From positions 11,393 to 75,392 of the forward strand of contig QALW01000007.1 in the NCBI GenBank assembly GCA_003150515.1: a stretch of 64,000 nt of DNA, written 5' to 3'. The position numbers were made by a program, and so were the translations under genes. Shown one piece after another: positions 56,842 to 64,000 of this stretch. Positions within the stretch are counted from its first letter, which is position 1; each line of letters opens with the position of its first letter. The stretch comes from Selenomonadales bacterium (GTDB taxonomy: Bacteria > Bacillota > Clostridia > Christensenellales > QALW01). The notes beneath the pieces were generated by a model. The model searched no databases and was not told the origin of the DNA. It saw only the letters and a list, made by a program, of their open reading frames with translations.

Positions 56842-57540
56842 TCAGCTTTCTGTTCCTAAGAGAGCCTTTACTGCCTCCCCGGCCATAAGCAGGCCCGCCG
56901 CCGGAGGCACGAAAGAAATACTGCCTATTATTCCGCGCTGGGCGGGCTTTATGGGATCTTCATCCGAATAGACAACTTTAAGAGCGGCGATTCCCCTTTT
57001 TTTCAGCTCCCGGCGTATAACCCGGCAGAGCGGGCATACGCTGGTGGAATAGATGTCGTCAATTTTAAAAAGGCCGGGTTTCAGCTTTCCTCCGCAGCCC
57101 ATAGCGCTGATTATGGGAACGCCCTTTTCAACTGCGCATTGGATTAAAGAGAGCTTTGCGCTGACGGAATCAATCGCGTCTATTATATAATGAGCGCGTC
57201 CCAGCATAGAATTAAAATCTCCCTCTTGATAAAAGCGGCTGTACGCATGAATTTCGGCGCCGGGATTAATATTCAGCGCCATTTCTTTCATAACTTCCGC
57301 TTTAGGCCGGCCTATGGTGCTTTCAAAGGCTATGAGCTGCCTGTTGATATTGCTGGGGGAAACGCAGTCGCCGTCTATAAAGGTCAATTCGCCTATTCCG
57401 GCTCGCACTAAGGCCTGCGCCGCGGCGCCGCCCACTCCTCCCAGGCCCACGACGGCTACATGCGCGTTTTTCAGTTTTTGCAGTCCGCTTTGGCCCAGCA
57501 GCAGCTCTGTGCGGCTGAAACGCTCGTCCTTTTTTTCCAT
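56842..57540 (-). CDS. tcdA: tRNA threonylcarbamoyladenosine dehydratase
   Basis: A 232-residue E1-like (ThiF/MoeB) enzyme that cyclises t6A to ct6A in tRNA. ERFSRTELLLGQSGL opens it, and the nucleotide motif is GLGGVGGAAAQALVRAG. DGDCVSPSNINRQL and DAIDSVSAKL follow, and there is a zinc pair in VCPLC. The start at 57540 has GGGGAG upstream; the longer frame to 57594 does not. It lacks the C-terminal membrane tail seen in some TcdA. Confidence 0.92.
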   Translation of the reverse strand: MEKKDERFSRTELLLGQSGLQKLKNAHVAVVGLGGVGGAAAQALVRAGIGELTFIDGDCVSPSNINRQLIAFESTIGRPKAEVMKEMALNINPGAEIHAYSRFYQEGDFNSMLGRAHYIIDAIDSVSAKLSLIQCAVEKGVPIISAMGCGGKLKPGLFKIDDIYSTSVCPLCRVIRRELKKRGIAALKVVYSDEDPIKPAQRGIIGSISFVPPAAGLLMAGEAVKALLGTES

Positions 57541-57625
57541 TAGGGCTCCCCGTTTGCTTTTGAGAATTATATTTGTCAGGCGGCGCGCCGGCATAATTAT
57601 TTTAATATTTATCCGCGCGGTTAAT

Positions 57626-57655
57626 ATTTTATCATATATTCAGGCGGGCTGGCAA
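57626..57655 (-). promoter_or_regulatory. Promoter of tcdA
   Basis: On the minus strand TTGCCA, an 18-bp spacer and TAAAAT with extended TGA. The ~200 bp between it and the hisC promoter are AT-rich and hold nothing else I can identify. Confidence 0.6.
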
Positions 57656-57857
57656 TTAATTTAGAGTATTTTTGAAAGAGGCGGATTCTTTGCGAAATAA
57701 AAAAAGACTGTTTTAAGGGGATTTTGAGCAACAGGGTGAGATTACGCTATTTTGATTTTTTAAGTCTAATATAATATTGAGGATTTTTAGAGCCGTAAGG
57801 GCGGAGAATGGAGGGGGAAAAATATGCTTGTTCATGAATTTTTAATTTAATTGGATA

Positions 57858-57886
57858 TTGTAATTGATTTGCAAGTATGATAAAAT
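57858..57886 (+). promoter_or_regulatory. Promoter of hisC-PHP unit
   Basis: TTGTAA, a 17-bp spacer and TAAAAT with an extended -10 TGA, 42 bp before the hisC start. Confidence 0.65.
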
Positions 57887-57928
57887 AATAATGTTTGCTA
57901 TTTTGTCTTTTTAAAGGGGAATATTGTT

Positions 57929-58987
57929 TTGGATTATCTTTCAAAAAAGGCGCGGAGCATAATTCCGTATATTCCGGGCGAACAGCCCAGGGAAAGAAAA
58001 TATATAAAAATAAACACCAACGAGAATCCTTATCCTATTTCTCCGGCCGCTGTTCGGGCCGCCCAAAGGGCGCTCGAGGACAGCCCGCTTTATCCCGATC
58101 CCGAAGCGTCTGAATTAAAGCGGGTGATTGCTCGGCGGGAAGGATTGGATATAAGCCAGGTGTTTTGCTCTAACGGTTCGGATGAGGCGCTCGCCTTATC
58201 CTTTTTAGCGTTTTTTAATCAGGGCAGCAGGATATTGTTTCCTGATATTACATATAGCTTTTATCCTGTTTACGCGCGGCTTTTTGATATAGATTATGAG
58301 GCTGTGCCTCTGGACGCAGAATTTAAAATAGATATAAATAAATATATGAAGGCGAACGGCGGGATTGTTTTTCCCAATCCCAACGCTCCTACGGGGATAT
58401 TTATGCCTGTTTCAGAGCTGGAGAAGCTGGCGGAATATAATTTAAATCAGGCGGTTGTAATAGTGGACGAGGCCTATATAGCCTTTGGAGGTGAGAGCGC
58501 CGTCAGGCTGATTGAAAAATATCCCAATCTGTTAATTGTGCGCACTATGAGCAAATCCCATTCCATGGCAGGGCTGCGCGTGGGATACTGCCTGGGGAAT
58601 CAATCCCTTATAGAAGGCCTGAACCGAATAAAAAATTCCTTTAATTCATACGTTGTGGATAGATGCGCTATGGCCGCCGCCGCTGCGGGATTGGCGGACG
58701 AGACGTATTATGCGGGGATTGCCCGGAAAATAATGGGGACAAGAGAGCGCGTAGGAGAGAGTTTAATCCGTATGGGATTTAAGGTGCTGCCCAGCGCGGC
58801 TAATTTTATATTCGCCTCTCCGCCGGGCGGAGACGCGCGCGGATTATATGAATTTCTGCGCCTGAACGGAGTGCTGGTCAGATATTTTGAAGGGGAAAGA
58901 GTCAATAAATTCATACGAGTGACCATTGGCACAGATGAGCAGATGGATGAATTTCTGCGTATAACAGAGCTGTTTATAAAAAACTAA
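57929..58987 (+). CDS. hisC: Histidinol-phosphate aminotransferase family
   Basis: A 352-residue class I/II PLP aminotransferase. NTNENPYP at the N-terminus, SNGSDEALALSF, FPNPNAPTG, VIVDEAYIAFGG and the PLP lysine region TMSKSHSMAGLRVGY give the HisC pattern. It starts with TTG after AAGGGGA. No other his genes are in the window, so a role in aromatic amino acid or other transamination is also possible. It is followed 21 bp later by the PHP gene. Confidence 0.88.
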   Translation: MDYLSKKARSIIPYIPGEQPRERKYIKINTNENPYPISPAAVRAAQRALEDSPLYPDPEASELKRVIARREGLDISQVFCSNGSDEALALSFLAFFNQGSRILFPDITYSFYPVYARLFDIDYEAVPLDAEFKIDINKYMKANGGIVFPNPNAPTGIFMPVSELEKLAEYNLNQAVVIVDEAYIAFGGESAVRLIEKYPNLLIVRTMSKSHSMAGLRVGYCLGNQSLIEGLNRIKNSFNSYVVDRCAMAAAAAGLADETYYAGIARKIMGTRERVGESLIRMGFKVLPSAANFIFASPPGGDARGLYEFLRLNGVLVRYFEGERVNKFIRVTIGTDEQMDEFLRITELFIKN

Positions 58988-59008
58988 AAAGAAAAGAGGT
59001 AAATATTT

Positions 59009-60307
59009 ATGCTAAGCGAGGATTATCTGATTGAACAGCTTAACGCTCCTACCAGGCAGGAGCGTCTTATGGCCGTAACCGGCCTTAAAAAGCTTATGGA
59101 CGACGGCTTTTTGGAGAAGCCTTTGCAGGGAGAGGACATAAACAATCACATCCACACCACCTATTCCTTTTCTCCGTACAGCCCGTCCAAGGCGGTTTGG
59201 CGCGCCTATACTGCCGGATTATGCACGGCGGGAATCATGGACCATGATTCCATAGGAGGAGCGGAGGAATTTATTGAGGCGGGCAAGATAGTAGGACTGC
59301 CCACTACTATCGGCATGGAGATGCGGGTGGATTTTTCCAATACTCCCCTTAACGGCCGGCGCATCAATAATCCCGACCAGGACAGCATAGCTTATATGGC
59401 CGTTCACGGCATACCGCATACTCAGATAAGCCGGGCGGCTGAATTTATGCAGGACAGCCGGGATAAGAGAAATATACGCAATGCCAGGATGGTGGAGGGC
59501 ATAAACGCGCGATTTGGCGGAGACGGGCTGGAATTGGATTTTGAACTGGACGTTAAGCCTCTTTCCTTGAGCCATTTGGGCGGAAGCGTTACCGAGCGGC
59601 ATTTGCTTTACGCCCTGGCAAAAAAGATGTGCGGGCGTTTTGGACGCGGGCAGGGCGTTATAGATTATCTTATCAACAATATGGGGATAGCCCTAAGCGA
59701 TTCTTTGCGCGGTTATCTTCTGGATGTTTCCAATCCCTTTTATGAATACGACCTGCTGGGGGCGCTTAAGAGCGATTTGAGCAGCATATATATAGACGCG
59801 GATGAGGAATGCCTGGATGTCAGGCGAGTAATAGAATTCGCTGATTCCATAGGCGCGATAAGCGCATATGCGTATTTGGGAGACGTGGGGCAGAGCGTGA
59901 CGGGAGATAAGCGCGCGCAGGCGTTTGAGGATTCATATTTGGAGCAGCTCTTTGAGGTTATATCCGAGCTGGGCTTCAAGGCGGTTACATATATGCCCTC
60001 GCGCAATACGGCCGAGCAGCTTGAAAGACTTCGCGCGTTATGCGAAAAATATTCGCTGTTCCAGATAAGCGGCGAAGATATCAATTCGCCCAGGCAGCTT
60101 TTTATATGCAAGGCTTTGCAGAATCCTGCCTATCATAATCTGGTGGATTCCACCTGGGCGCTTATAGGGCATGAGCTTGCGGCTACTAAGGATAAAGAGC
60201 TGGGAATGTTTTCGCAGAGCAGCGTTAAGAAATACGGGACGCTTGCTTCCAGAACTGAGTTTTTTGGGAAATTAGGGCGCAATCCCGAGCTTATTGAGCA
60301 GCTTTAA
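59009..60307 (+). CDS. PHP-domain metal-dependent phosphoesterase
   Basis: 432 residues. The PHP metal motif is NHIHTTYSFSPYSP (about 47-60), with IMDHDSIGG and GMEMRVD. Longer than the histidinol phosphatase HisK (about 270) and not like PolX or DnaE. A variable middle (150-260) and a C-terminal SGEDINSPRQ segment complete it. Its pairing with hisC suggests a phosphate ester of an amino-acid pathway, perhaps histidinol phosphate, but the substrate is open. Confidence 0.82.
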   Translation: MLSEDYLIEQLNAPTRQERLMAVTGLKKLMDDGFLEKPLQGEDINNHIHTTYSFSPYSPSKAVWRAYTAGLCTAGIMDHDSIGGAEEFIEAGKIVGLPTTIGMEMRVDFSNTPLNGRRINNPDQDSIAYMAVHGIPHTQISRAAEFMQDSRDKRNIRNARMVEGINARFGGDGLELDFELDVKPLSLSHLGGSVTERHLLYALAKKMCGRFGRGQGVIDYLINNMGIALSDSLRGYLLDVSNPFYEYDLLGALKSDLSSIYIDADEECLDVRRVIEFADSIGAISAYAYLGDVGQSVTGDKRAQAFEDSYLEQLFEVISELGFKAVTYMPSRNTAEQLERLRALCEKYSLFQISGEDINSPRQLFICKALQNPAYHNLVDSTWALIGHELAATKDKELGMFSQSSVKKYGTLASRTEFFGKLGRNPELIEQL

Positions 60308-60353
60308 TTATCTTTGCAGCATTTTCCCCGGGGCTTAGCCGCGGGGGATTTTT

Positions 60354-60492
60354 AAGCGAAAGGGCGGAGGGCAAAAAGGCGGGGGCGGCGTTTGCGGCGC
60401 TGCCGCGCCGCCGGGCCGGGCGCAGGCCCGGCCCGGGCAGGCTTTGCCTGCCAAACGCCGCCCCCGCCTTTTTGCCCTACGCCCTTTCGCTT
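60354..60492. repeat. Cloverleaf palindromic element E
   Basis: Outer arms 60354-60393 and 60453-60492 pair over 40 bp with one mismatch. Inside, abutting, are GCGGCGC-TGCC-GCGCCGC (60394-60411), CGGGCCGGGC-GCAG-GCCCGGCCCG (60412-60435) and GGCAGGC-TTT-GCCTGCC (60436-60452). The first two arms differ from A and D by paired changes. It lies 46 bp after the PHP gene and before the tRNA promoter. Confidence 0.96.
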
Positions 60493-60547
60493 TATATACA
60501 ATCTTAAAATTTTATTGAGATTAAGTGAATTTTTTCTAAAATAATGA

Positions 60548-60576
60548 TTGACAAAGCCCTGACTTTCTTATATAAT
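60548..60576 (+). promoter_or_regulatory. Consensus promoter of the tRNA-Thr/tRNA-Tyr unit
   Basis: Perfect TTGACA, 17-bp spacer and perfect TATAAT, 90 bp upstream of tRNA-Thr. Confidence 0.9.
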
Positions 60577-60665
60577 TGCAAAGTAATTCGCATCGCGTCA
60601 TAAAAGGCGGCTCAAAAGGTAATATGGCGGCATAAAAGGCTAAATGCCTTTGTCAATGGACGCTT

Positions 60666-60741
60666 GCTGGCGTAGCTCAATTGGCAGAGCAGCTGATTTG
60701 TAATCAGCAGGTTGCGGGTTCAAGTCCCATCGCCAGCTCCA
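60666..60741 (+). tRNA. tRNA-Thr (TGT)
   Basis: A 76-nt cloverleaf with acceptor GCTGGCG/CGCCAGC, anticodon loop TTTGTAA (anticodon TGT), GGTTCAAGTCC T arm and an encoded CCA. Confidence 0.97.
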
Positions 60742-60754
60742 TTAATTCAGATAT

Positions 60755-60839
<85 letters not shown>

Positions 60840-60844
60840 AATAG

Positions 60845-60876
60845 AGCCGGTCAACGCTATATTGACCGGCTTTCTT
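60845..60876 (+). terminator. Terminator of the tRNA unit
   Basis: AGCCGGTCAA-CGCTATA-TTGACCGGCT, a perfect 10-bp stem, followed by TTCTTTCT. Confidence 0.85.
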
Positions 60877-60880
60877 TCTC

Positions 60881-60908
60881 TTGTTGGGTTATGGCCCCCG
60901 TTTATAAT
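60881..60908 (+). promoter_or_regulatory. Promoter of the NCS2 permease with ~230-nt leader
   Basis: TTGTTG, a 16-bp spacer and a perfect TATAAT, immediately after the tRNA terminator. Confidence 0.6.
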
Positions 60909-60986
60909 AGGTATTCTCTTTCTCTTAGGCTTTAAGGCTTATATGCCTGATATATTATTATTTCAAGAAGGAAAATTTAATTGTCA

Positions 60987-61079
60987 GCCGCCCCAAAAGC
61001 CGGCGTATTCTTTCCGGAGCTTTAAAGGTCATTGCCATTCGGGCTTTTATGGCTGAAGGGAATGTCTGCGCCGGGCGGC
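60987..61079 (+). ncRNA. Candidate three-way-junction leader RNA upstream of purine permease
   Basis: GCCGCCC (60987-60993) pairs with GGGCGGC (61073-61079) as a closing stem. Within it AAAGC/GCTTT (60996-61000 with 61019-61023, continuing as a CGG/CCG stem) and GCCAT/ATGGC (61034-61038 with 61049-61053) form two hairpins. The layout recalls a purine riboswitch, but the conserved purine-riboswitch core bases were not found, so this would be another class or chance pairing. Confidence 0.3.
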
Positions 61080-61146
61080 GGAGATTCCAGGGCAATATTA
61101 AGGAATTGTCCGCATAAGGGGTAAAAAATAAAGGAAGGGGTTTATT

Positions 61147-62502
61147 ATGGAGCGGTTTTTTAAACTAAAGCAGAATGGAACCACAGTAGGAAGAGAGGTT
61201 ATCGCTGGATTAACGACGTTTTTCGCTATGGCGTATATTATTGTCGTAAATCCGAACATGCTGGCCCAGACGGGCATGCAGTGGGGGGCTGTATTTCTGG
61301 CCACCATTATTGCGTCCGTTATAGGCACGCTGATTATGGGCCTGGTGGCCAATGTGCCTTATGCTCAGGCTCCCGGTATGGGGCTTAATTCATTTTTCAC
61401 ATTTACGGTCTGTTTTACGCTGGGCTTTACTTGGCAGCAGGCGCTGTCCATGGTGTTTATCTGCGGATTAATCAATATCCTCATCACTGTCACCAAGCTT
61501 CGCAAATATATAATTAAATCTATCCCCCGCAGCCTTCAAAACGCTATAGGCGGAGGAATAGGCATTTTTGTTGCTTATATCGGCCTGCTGAATATAGGCA
61601 TTATTTCTTTTGACGCCGGCGTGCCCGCTATGGCCACGCTTAATCAGCCTGCGCTCTGGCTGTTCCTGATCGGTCTGGCTCTTACTGTTATTTTGCTTAT
61701 ATGCAAGGTTAAGGGCGCTATCCTCATAGGCATAGTGGCTACGGCGCTTATAGGCATTCCCATGGGGGTAACGACTACTCACGACACCATCAGCTTTACC
61801 GACGCCTGCAGCCAGCTTCCTCAGACTTTCGGCGCCATATTCACCAGCGAAGGCCTGGGCTCGCTCTTTACCGACGTTTCCAAGCTGCCTTTGGTATTAA
61901 TCACTATTTTCTCTTTCAGTATTTCGGATACTTTTGACACAATCGGCACTTTTATAGGCACAGGCCGCCGCACGGGCATCTTCAGCGATGAGGACGAGCA
62001 GGCTATGAATACTGCGCCCGGCTTTAAATCCAAGATGGACAAGGCCTTGTTTGCGGATGCTACCGCCACTTCCATAGGCGCGATATTCGGCACTTCCAAT
62101 ACCACCACATATGTTGAAAGCGCCGCGGGCATAGGCGCGGGCGGACGCACAGGTCTTACCAGCGTGGTAGTTTCTCTGTGCTTTATAATCAGCGCGTTCC
62201 TGGCTACGTTTGTAAGCGCTATCCCCTCCGCGGCTACGGCGCCTGCGCTGGTAGCGGTAGGTATAATGATGATGTCTTCCTTTAAGGAAATTCAATGGGA
62301 CAATCTGGAAGAAGCCATTCCCGCCTTCTTTGCGGGCATCTTTATGGCTCTTTGCTACAGCATCTCCTACGGCATTGCAGCGGGCTTTATCTTCTATTGC
62401 ATCACCAAAATCTGCAAGGGCAAGATTAAAGAAATACATCCCATTCTCTGGGTGGTTACGGTTCTGTTCATTCTGAACTTCGTTCTGCTGGCGCTGATTT
62501 AA
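61147..62502 (+). CDS. NCS2 family (xanthine/guanine/hypoxanthine) permease
   Basis: A 451-residue transporter with about 13 spans of the AzgA/PbuG-like branch. VIAGLTTFFAMAYIIVVNPN opens the protein (outline), followed by MGLVANVPYAQAPGMGLNSFF, the substrate helix FSISDTFDTIGTFIG, and GTSNTTTYVESAAGIGAGGRTGL. This branch imports guanine, hypoxanthine or adenine by proton symport. The start has GGAAGGGG upstream. The gene is preceded by an unusually long leader. Confidence 0.94.
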   Translation: MERFFKLKQNGTTVGREVIAGLTTFFAMAYIIVVNPNMLAQTGMQWGAVFLATIIASVIGTLIMGLVANVPYAQAPGMGLNSFFTFTVCFTLGFTWQQALSMVFICGLINILITVTKLRKYIIKSIPRSLQNAIGGGIGIFVAYIGLLNIGIISFDAGVPAMATLNQPALWLFLIGLALTVILLICKVKGAILIGIVATALIGIPMGVTTTHDTISFTDACSQLPQTFGAIFTSEGLGSLFTDVSKLPLVLITIFSFSISDTFDTIGTFIGTGRRTGIFSDEDEQAMNTAPGFKSKMDKALFADATATSIGAIFGTSNTTTYVESAAGIGAGGRTGLTSVVVSLCFIISAFLATFVSAIPSAATAPALVAVGIMMMSSFKEIQWDNLEEAIPAFFAGIFMALCYSISYGIAAGFIFYCITKICKGKIKEIHPILWVVTVLFILNFVLLALI

Positions 62503-62531
62503 TTGATAGCGTTAGGAGCAAATCTTTACGG

Positions 62532-62566
62532 GGCGGGCGGTTTTAACGCCCGCCTCTGTTTTTTTA
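62532..62566 (+). terminator. Terminator of the NCS2 permease
   Basis: GGCGGGCG (62532-62539) pairs with CGCCCGCC (62547-62554) around a 7-nt loop, followed by TCTGTTTTTTT. Confidence 0.88.
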
Positions 62567-62622
62567 AAGCGGAAGGCTGTAAAAGGCCCGTTTTGCCTAT
62601 TAAAAAAAAGGATGTGTTGAAA

Positions 62623-63279
62623 ATGCTTTTTCAAAATATGGATAGAGTTGTGTTCGCGGGAGATTCGATAACTGATATGTACAGCGTTCAGCCCGTCGGC
62701 GAAATAGGGGACGCTTTGGGAAGCGGCTATGTTCGTATAATTGACAGCCTGCTTTCGGCTGTTTATCCCGAATTATCAATAAGAATAACCAATTCAGGCG
62801 TAGGGGGCAATACCAGCCGCGACCTTTTGAAAAGGTGGGAGCGGGATGTATTATCCCTTAATCCGCAATGGGTGAGCGTTTGTATAGGAATAAATGACGC
62901 CTGGCGGCAGTTTGACACGCCTGCGTTTAAAGATTTAACTGTTTCCCTTGAAGAATATGAGGCCAATCTGGATAGTATGCTGAGCTCGCTCAAAGGCGGG
63001 GTTAAAGGCTCTTTTGTTATGACTCCATATTATATCGAAAAGGAAAAGAAGGAGAGCCTGCGCGCCAAAATGGATGAATATGGCCGGATATGCAAAAGGC
63101 TTGCAGATAAACACGGCAGTATTTTTATTGATTTGCAGGCTATCTTTGACAGCTTTCTGCAATATAAGCATTCCACCTTTCTGGCCATAGACCGAATCCA
63201 TCCTAATCAGATAGGGGCGGTTATAATAGCCAGGGCGTTCTTAGATGAATGCGGCTTTGATTTTAATAGAAAAATATAA
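62623..63279 (+). CDS. SGNH/GDSL hydrolase
   Basis: A 218-residue esterase-like protein. Block I is FAGDSITD (nucleophile S14 region), block II GVGGNTSRD, block III GINDAW and block V DRIHPN with the catalytic Asp and His. No signal peptide, so probably cytosolic; likely removes acyl or acetyl groups from carbohydrates. The ATG at 62623 is used with AAGGA 10 nt upstream; a TTG at 62617 is an alternative. The frame opens upstream through the NCS2 terminator, which rules out the longer start. Confidence 0.9.
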   Translation: MLFQNMDRVVFAGDSITDMYSVQPVGEIGDALGSGYVRIIDSLLSAVYPELSIRITNSGVGGNTSRDLLKRWERDVLSLNPQWVSVCIGINDAWRQFDTPAFKDLTVSLEEYEANLDSMLSSLKGGVKGSFVMTPYYIEKEKKESLRAKMDEYGRICKRLADKHGSIFIDLQAIFDSFLQYKHSTFLAIDRIHPNQIGAVIIARAFLDECGFDFNRKI

Positions 63280-63288
63280 AATTTCTGC

Positions 63289-63317
63289 TTGCGTTATTGA
63301 GGCAAATATGTTATTAT
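63289..63317 (+). promoter_or_regulatory. Promoter of tRNA-Leu
   Basis: TTGCGT, a 17-bp spacer and TATTAT, 39 bp upstream of the tRNA. Confidence 0.6.
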
Positions 63318-63356
63318 AATAAAGCTTTAGGCAGCAATATTGTTTAAAGCCTTATT

Positions 63357-63443
63357 GCGGATGTGGCGGAATTGGCAGACGCGCACGGTTCAGGTCCGTG
63401 TGAAAGCAATTTCATGCAGGTTCAAGTCCTGTCATCCGCACCA
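63357..63443 (+). tRNA. tRNA-Leu (CAG)
   Basis: An 87-nt class II tRNA. Acceptor GCGGATG/CATCCGC, anticodon stem CACGG/CCGTG with loop TTCAGGT (CAG), a long variable arm, T arm GGTTCAAGTCC and encoded CCA. Confidence 0.97.
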
Positions 63444-63445
63444 TT

Positions 63446-63476
63446 CCGAGTGTTCATAACGGCACTCGGATTTTTC
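63446..63476 (+). terminator. Terminator of tRNA-Leu
   Basis: CCGAGTG and CACTCGG pair around a 10-nt loop, followed by ATTTTTCTTT. Confidence 0.85.
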
Positions 63477-63534
63477 TTTCTTAAGTCTCGTTAAGGGCGG
63501 CTATACTATTTATAATTGAATTTGGAGGTATATA

Positions 63535-64000
63535 ATGGCTGTAAATAAGAAATATCTGAAAATTGCGCTTGGTATGTGCGGCGGTATTTCATTGTTTTTT
63601 GGCGGCATTATGTTGCCGGCTTGTCTGTTCGGTTCTATGGTTGAAGGTGCAAGCCGATGGCCCGGGGTAATATTTGGCTCAATATGTATCGTAGTCAGTC
63701 TTTTCTGCTTTATAAAGCTTTTTTTAATAAACAGGCGCGATCAGAAGTTTAATAATTATGCTGCTCTGATAGGAAATCAAAAGAGTATACCGATAAAATG
63801 GCTGGCAGATAAAATGAATTGCAGTCAAGAAAGAGCTATTAAAAATTTACGCAGAGCAATGAGCTATGGAATGTTTTCAGATGCTTATATTGATGAAGAG
63901 AATGGACTTTTATTATTTCCCAATTATAATGCACACGGAGCTTTGAAGACGATATATTGTCCGAATTGCGGAGCCGTTACTGAAGTAATGATAGGCTGTC
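63535..64000 (+). CDS. Membrane protein with zinc-ribbon, 3' end missing
   Basis: An open frame from ATG 63535 to the window end (155 codons), with GGAGG 9 nt upstream. It has two N-terminal spans (about 9-33 and 44-66), a helical winged-helix-like stretch (IPIKWLADKMNCSQERAIKNL) and the start of a zinc ribbon (YCPNCG, with another Cys at the edge). Proteins of this layout are common in Clostridia, but I cannot name the family. A TATACT lies at 63502-63507. Confidence 0.75.
   Translation, partial: MAVNKKYLKIALGMCGGISLFFGGIMLPACLFGSMVEGASRWPGVIFGSICIVVSLFCFIKLFLINRRDQKFNNYAALIGNQKSIPIKWLADKMNCSQERAIKNLRRAMSYGMFSDAYIDEENGLLLFPNYNAHGALKTIYCPNCGAVTEVMIGC

Noticed and set aside
60915..61146. Known purine riboswitch in front of the NCS2 permease
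   Set aside because: The conserved TATA/GATATGG and CCGTAA-type core sequences of the purine class are not present.

Overview
The window looks like a chromosomal segment of a strictly anaerobic, probably spore-forming member of the Clostridia (Bacillota). The evidence is spo0A and ylbJ, a LytB/IspH-ribosomal protein S1 fusion, a HutP-family protein, pyruvate:ferredoxin oxidoreductase (nifJ), bifunctional AdhE with its redox repressor Rex, a membrane pyrophosphatase, indolepyruvate:ferredoxin oxidoreductase (iorAB), and strong GGAGG-type ribosome binding sites with sigma-A-like promoters. Family or genus cannot be fixed from the sequence. No phage, insertion sequence or CRISPR array was seen.

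Layout. 1-2.1 kb: 3' part of a GH71/GH99-like glycosidase. 2.1-8.3 kb: operon rpiR-type regulator, FAD oxidoreductase, hutP-like, cmk, plsC, ispH-rpsA. 8.5-9.5 kb: spo0A alone, followed by a 44-bp tandem repeat. 9.8-17.0 kb: paaK-iorA-iorB-paaK-ACT operon, running on into alr and 5-formyl-THF cyclo-ligase. 17.2-23.2 kb: membrane protein, rsmD, coaD, coiled-coil protein; ylbJ on the other strand; dnaX-ybaB-recR. 23.5-28 kb: CNNM/CorC transporter with a candidate leader peptide, then a copper ATPase with a CopZ-like C-terminus. 28-33.5 kb: DUF3737, the GGGtGRT/scaffold pair (all minus strand), hppA. 33.9-39 kb: lysR, rex, adhE, aminoglycoside phosphotransferase-like gene. 39-45 kb: GH2 enzyme (minus) and nifJ (plus), divergent. 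45-57.6 kb: minus-strand DUF4097-DUF1700-padR, ABC exporter, MFS, phosphosugar mutase, metallo-hydrolase-rsmA, ABC-2 permease/ATPase pair, tcdA. 57.9-64 kb: hisC-PHP, tRNA-Thr, tRNA-Tyr, NCS2 purine permease, SGNH hydrolase, tRNA-Leu, and a membrane/zinc-ribbon gene cut by the window end.

Metabolic picture: fermentation through PFOR and AdhE with NADH-responsive control by Rex, 2-oxo-acid/aryl-acid chemistry through PaaK plus IorAB, and pyrophosphate-coupled ion pumping by HppA.

The most unusual signal is a family of five large GC-rich palindromic elements (23236-23372, 27939-28063, 40994-41115, 47058-47162, 60354-60492). Each has a long outer stem (25-42 bp) enclosing three hairpins placed almost end to end, so one strand can fold into a cloverleaf or four-way junction. 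The inner arms are conserved between copies and include compensatory changes, whereas the outer part of the stem is different at each locus yet still pairs. All five lie between transcription units. One sits between divergent promoters, where a simple terminator is not expected. I do not recognise them as a named element.
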